Assembly: GCF_000003815.2 (NCBI RefSeq)
Contig: NC_049990.1
Span: forward strand, 3,318,438-3,382,437
Length of the DNA: 64,000 nt
Direction: 5' to 3'
Source: Branchiostoma floridae
Lineage: Eukaryota; Chordata; Leptocardii; Amphioxiformes; Branchiostomatidae
The translations under genes were made by a program, and so were the position numbers. Below the pieces are notes generated by a model. The model saw only the letters and a program-made list of their open reading frames with translations. It was not told the DNA's origin and did not search any database. Shown in pieces: positions 60,534 through 64,000 of this stretch. How positions within the stretch are numbered: the stretch's first letter is position 1; each line of letters begins with the position of its first letter.

Positions 60534-63500
60534 ATGGAGAGGTTTGTCAACCTTGGGAAGGAAATGGGCTATGAAGGTGTAGCACTGCAGGAGTTCGTGG
60601 CAAAACAACAAGAACTGGAGATCGCGAAGCAGGCTCTGGAGAGGGAGGAAAGGGCCCTTGAGCGTGAGGCTAGGAAGCAAGCCGAAGAGGCTAGGAAGCA
60701 AGCCGAAGAAGCTAAGAGGAAGCATGAAATAGAAATAGAAGAGATCAGATTTAAGCAGATGGAACACGCCCACCACCTTAACCTAACCGCGCCCAAGGTG
60801 AAGATGGAAAACAATGACACAGATACCGGAAGCGCCGCAGCTAAGGCGAAGAAGCCCAGTCTGCCACCATTCAAGGAAGGGGAGGACATTGACAGTTACC
60901 TCCACCGGTTCGAACGGGTTGCAAGGGCGAGCGAGTGGAAGGAAAACACCTGGGCGCCATACCTCAGTGCCCTATTGTCCGGAGATGCACTGGAGGTGTA
61001 CAGTAGGTTATCAGATAGCGACGCCGGCGACTACCAGAAGGTTAAGGAAGCCGTGCTCAAGCGCTATAAGTTGACGGAGAAGGGATACCGTGCTATGTTC
61101 CGTAACGAGGTCCCAAAATATGGAGAGAGTCCCGACCAGTACGTCACAAGGATAGGTAACTACCTGGATCGGTGGGTAGACCTGTCAGGGACTCCGTCTA
61201 CGTACGCAGGAATTCGCGAGCTGATAGTTAAGGAGCAGTTCCTGGACTCTTGTCCGGCAGACTTAGCCGTGTTCCTTGGTGAGAGAAAACCCAAAACGCT
61301 AGCAAAGCTAGAGGAATTGAGTGAACAGTTCCTATTGGCTCATGATCGGGATCTGTCGACAGGCGTACGTCCCCGTAGCTCGCCAAAGCCAAACCGCAAG
61401 CCTTACCCCAAGCTGTCAGCGAGGTCGGCGGCTCAGACCCCTTCATCCGGAAGGAGCAGTTCTAACCGTGGTGGAAGTGACGGAAGCTTCCCGTGGGAAT
61501 GTCACTACTGCCATAAAACAGGTCACAAGAAGGCAGACTGTCCCCGGAGAAAGGAGACAGCGCTTAAGAAGAGTATGTTCGCCCACGGGCGCTACAAGTT
61601 TTGGGATGAAGCCTTGGGGGAGGAGAACGAGTATTGCAGCTCCGGTCTGGTGAACGGCCAGCGTGTGAAGGTATACCGCGACACAGGCAGTTCGATGACG
61701 TACGTCAATCGCAGACTCGTGCCCAGTAACGCGTACCAGGAAGACAGCATCAAGGTTCGGCTGGCTAACGGAACTGTTGATACCATTCCTACAGCTCAGG
61801 TTGAGCTGGAAGTAGGAGGCACCAGGAAGAAGGTAGAGGTAGGGGTGATGGACACGCCCTACCCGGTGTTGTTAGGTAACGACTACGAGATGGCATGCGT
61901 CGCCACTAGGGCTCAGACCAAGAAACAAGAAGCGCTTGCGAGGAAAGTGGCCGAAGATGAGAAGAGAACAGGCGTTAGACCGAGCCCACTCGTCCTAGAG
62001 CAGGACGAGGAAGATATCCAGTCAGAAGAAGAAGACAGTGCTTCAAGTAGACAGGAAGAAATAGTCGCACAACCACCAACGGTGTTCGATGTGAAACCTG
62101 AGGAGTTGCGGAAGCAGCAACTCAAAGACGTGTCACTACAGTCAGCATGGGAGGATGCTGTGAGCGAAGTACAAGCCAAGGAACTGGAGACGTGCTTCGT
62201 GAAGAACAGGGATGGATTCCTCATGAGGAAGTGGACGCAGTTACCGAAGCAAGGCGCAGCCACTGAGGGTAGCCAGGCGGTGATGCAGGTGGTGGTACCT
62301 GCCGTCCACAGACAGGAGGTTCTTAGACTGGCCCACTCCATCCCATTATCAGGTCACATGGGGATCGCACGCACCAAAGAGCGTGTTCTGAAGCATTTCT
62401 ATTGGCCGGGGGTGATCCGGGATGTGAAGAAGTTCCGCAGGAGTTGTCCGGAATGCCAGAAGACAGCCACCCGCCGTGCCGATGACAGACATACCATGGT
62501 ATGCCCACCAGTAATTGGGGAGCCATTTCGAAGGCTAGGCATAGATATTGTAGGCCCATTACCACGTTCAAATTCTGGGAACAAGTATGTCCTCACTATC
62601 ATCGATCATGCCACCAGGTTTCCGGAGGCCGTAGCCATGCCTTCGATGGAGGCGGAAAGGGTGGTTAAGGAGTTGATTACATTCTTCACTCGTGTTGGCA
62701 TCCCTGAGGAGATCCTAAGTGACCAGGGGGCCAACTTTATGGCCGCCATAACTACGCAAATGTGTGAACGATTGGGAATCGCTAAGATATGGACATCTCC
62801 CTACCATCCGCAAACGAACGGAATGTGTGAAAGGTTCAACGGCACGATGAAGACGATGCTCAGGAAGCTGGTTGATGAGAAAGCGACAGATTGGGATGAG
62901 TATCTCCCATATGTCTGCTTTGCATACAGGGATAGCCCATGTGTGTCCACGGGATTCTCGCCATTCGAGTTAGCATACGGACAACAGGTCAGAGGCCCGC
63001 TGAGGGTCCTACAGGAGACCTGGCTCAACGCTCCAGAACCAGAAGAAGATGTAGCCGAGTACATCACCGAGGTGAAGAACCGCCTTGAATGGGTGAAGGA
63101 ATGGTCCATGCAGATGCAGGAAGAGAAGAAACAGAAGTCAAAACTCTGGTATGACAAGAAGGCCAGAGACCGCGAGTACGAACCGGGTCAAGATGTTCTT
63201 GTCCTGTTGCCCACCTCTGCAAGCAAACTGAAGAAGCAGTGGGCCGGGCCGTATAAGATCTCACGTAAAATGAGCGACGTCAACTATGAAGTAGACACAG
63301 GGCGTCGTGTCAAGAGGAAGAGGATCTACCATGTCAACCTTCTACGTCCATGGGAGAAGCCTGTACAGATTGCAGCTTTCGCCGGGGCCGAGGACGAATT
63401 TGGAGGTGAGGTTCATGGACTAGATGGGCGCCACCCCTACGCATCTGTTACTGATGTACGGGCAACTTTAACTTTAACTTTTCATGGACTAGAGTGGACA

Positions 63501-64000
63501 AGCGAAGAAGAGGACTTGTCCAAAATCATGTATGGGAAGCAGTTATCCCAGGAACAGTTGAAGCAGGTGCAGGAGGTAGTGTGGAGGCATGCGAAGGTGT
63601 TCTCTACGATGCCAGGTCGGACCAATATGGCGAAGATGGACATTCAAACCCATCAGGAAGAGCCAGTTATCCAGAAACCGTACCCCCTCCCACATGCAGT
63701 CAGACCAACCCTGAAGAAGGAACTAGATACCCTGGTGGAAGAAGGGATCATAGTGGAGTCTGACAGTCCGTACTGTGCGCCAGTAGTCCTTGTCGGGAAG
63801 AGAGACGGAGGAACGCGCATGTGCGTAGACTACCGGAAGTTGAACGCTGAGACAGTAGCGGATAAGTATCCCATGCCGAGGGTGGAAGAGCTGGTAGATA
63901 AAGTCGGAGCGTCCAAGTACATCACGGTGATAGACCTCACCAAGGGATTCTACCAGATCCCTCTGACGGATGCCGCACGTCGTAAGTCCGCGTTTCAAAC
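60534..64000 (+). CDS. Gag-Pol polyprotein of a Gmr1-like retrotransposon (3' end outside window)
   Basis: One uninterrupted frame of 1155 codons runs off the window. The order is a coiled coil (about 15-85), a gag capsid-like region (about 112-256), a CCHC zinc knuckle (C323, C326, H331, C336) and an aspartic protease (DTG at 383-385). Next come an integrase with an HHCC finger and a DD35E core (D671, D730, E766), then the start of a reverse transcriptase (from about 1046; VLVGKRDGGTRMCVDYRKLN, YITVIDLTKGFYQIPL). Integrase before reverse transcriptase is not the usual Ty3/gypsy order but defines the Gmr1-like group of deuterostomes. The missing 3' part should hold the RT catalytic motif, RNase H and the 3' LTR. 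The open frame suggests a young copy. It lies in the Plk gene in the same orientation. Confidence 0.9.
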   Translation, partial: MERFVNLGKEMGYEGVALQEFVAKQQELEIAKQALEREERALEREARKQAEEARKQAEEAKRKHEIEIEEIRFKQMEHAHHLNLTAPKVKMENNDTDTGSAAAKAKKPSLPPFKEGEDIDSYLHRFERVARASEWKENTWAPYLSALLSGDALEVYSRLSDSDAGDYQKVKEAVLKRYKLTEKGYRAMFRNEVPKYGESPDQYVTRIGNYLDRWVDLSGTPSTYAGIRELIVKEQFLDSCPADLAVFLGERKPKTLAKLEELSEQFLLAHDRDLSTGVRPRSSPKPNRKPYPKLSARSAAQTPSSGRSSSNRGGSDGSFPWECHYCHKTGHKKADCPRRKETALKKSMFAHGRYKFWDEALGEENEYCSSGLVNGQRVKVYRDTGSSMTYVNRRLVPSNAYQEDSIKVRLANGTVDTIPTAQVELEVGGTRKKVEVGVMDTPYPVLLGNDYEMACVATRAQTKKQEALARKVAEDEKRTGVRPSPLVLEQDEEDIQSEEEDSASSRQEEIVAQPPTVFDVKPEELRKQQLKDVSLQSAWEDAVSEVQAKELETCFVKNRDGFLMRKWTQLPKQGAATEGSQAVMQVVVPAVHRQEVLRLAHSIPLSGHMGIARTKERVLKHFYWPGVIRDVKKFRRSCPECQKTATRRADDRHTMVCPPVIGEPFRRLGIDIVGPLPRSNSGNKYVLTIIDHATRFPEAVAMPSMEAERVVKELITFFTRVGIPEEILSDQGANFMAAITTQMCERLGIAKIWTSPYHPQTNGMCERFNGTMKTMLRKLVDEKATDWDEYLPYVCFAYRDSPCVSTGFSPFELAYGQQVRGPLRVLQETWLNAPEPEEDVAEYITEVKNRLEWVKEWSMQMQEEKKQKSKLWYDKKARDREYEPGQDVLVLLPTSASKLKKQWAGPYKISRKMSDVNYEVDTGRRVKRKRIYHVNLLRPWEKPVQIAAFAGAEDEFGGEVHGLDGRHPYASVTDVRATLTLTFHGLEWTSEEEDLSKIMYGKQLSQEQLKQVQEVVWRHAKVFSTMPGRTNMAKMDIQTHQEEPVIQKPYPLPHAVRPTLKKELDTLVEEGIIVESDSPYCAPVVLVGKRDGGTRMCVDYRKLNAETVADKYPMPRVEELVDKVGASKYITVIDLTKGFYQIPLTDAARRKSAFQ

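Overview
The window looks like nuclear DNA of an invertebrate deuterostome, most likely amphioxus (Branchiostoma); the species is inferred. The reasons are spliced genes with short coding exons and GT-AG introns, a DEATH-NACHT innate-immunity gene, tRNA-derived SINEs, many short inverted-repeat transposons, and a Ty3/gypsy element of the Gmr1 type (integrase before reverse transcriptase). All exon models were built by hand from splice sites and reading phase. No alignment was run.

Layout. 2.6-7.7 kb (-): complete 3-beta-hydroxysteroid dehydrogenase gene, 4 coding exons, 356 aa. 12.0-30.9 kb (-): complete TAF5 gene (TFIID/SAGA WD40 subunit), 10 coding exons, 693 aa. Its largest intron holds a DEATH-NACHT NLR-like gene on the opposite strand (21.2-25.0 kb), interrupted by a 100-N assembly gap. 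32.2-35.8 kb (+): complete SLC16 monocarboxylate-transporter-like gene, 4 exons, 465 aa. 36.8-43.2 kb (-): a small secreted protein with a signal peptide and one six-cysteine Sushi/CCP module (94 aa). 45.4-59.2 kb (+): 13 exons of a Polo-like kinase of the PLK2/3 type, open at its 3' end. 59.37 kb to the end: 5' LTR, primer site, gag and pol of a retrotransposon lying inside the Plk gene. A further Plk intron carries a 3-kb DNA transposon with 478-bp terminal inverted repeats that encloses a spliced PHD-FLYWCH gene.

The most unusual signal is shared by three unrelated genes (TAF5, CCP, Plk). Next to a complete exon lies a tandem array of partial copies of that exon, each joined to its own piece of intron and keeping one splice site. 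The arrays follow a polarity rule. When the copies keep the acceptor side, the intact exon is the last unit in transcription order; when they keep the donor side, it is the first. At least five TAF5 exons, one CCP exon and two Plk exons are affected, with 1 to 13 extra partial copies each. Some copies could be spliced in frame (TAF5 exons 3 and 5). Others would add stop codons (CCP) or remove the kinase catalytic loop (Plk). Intronic minisatellites are, from memory, known in amphioxus (Adh locus), so the prior literature needs checking.

Transposons also leave clear histories. A piggyBac-like element split a SINE at TTAA, a Harbinger-like element split one of the partial CCP exons at TTA, and pogo-like, hAT/MULE-like and other small inverted-repeat elements recur.
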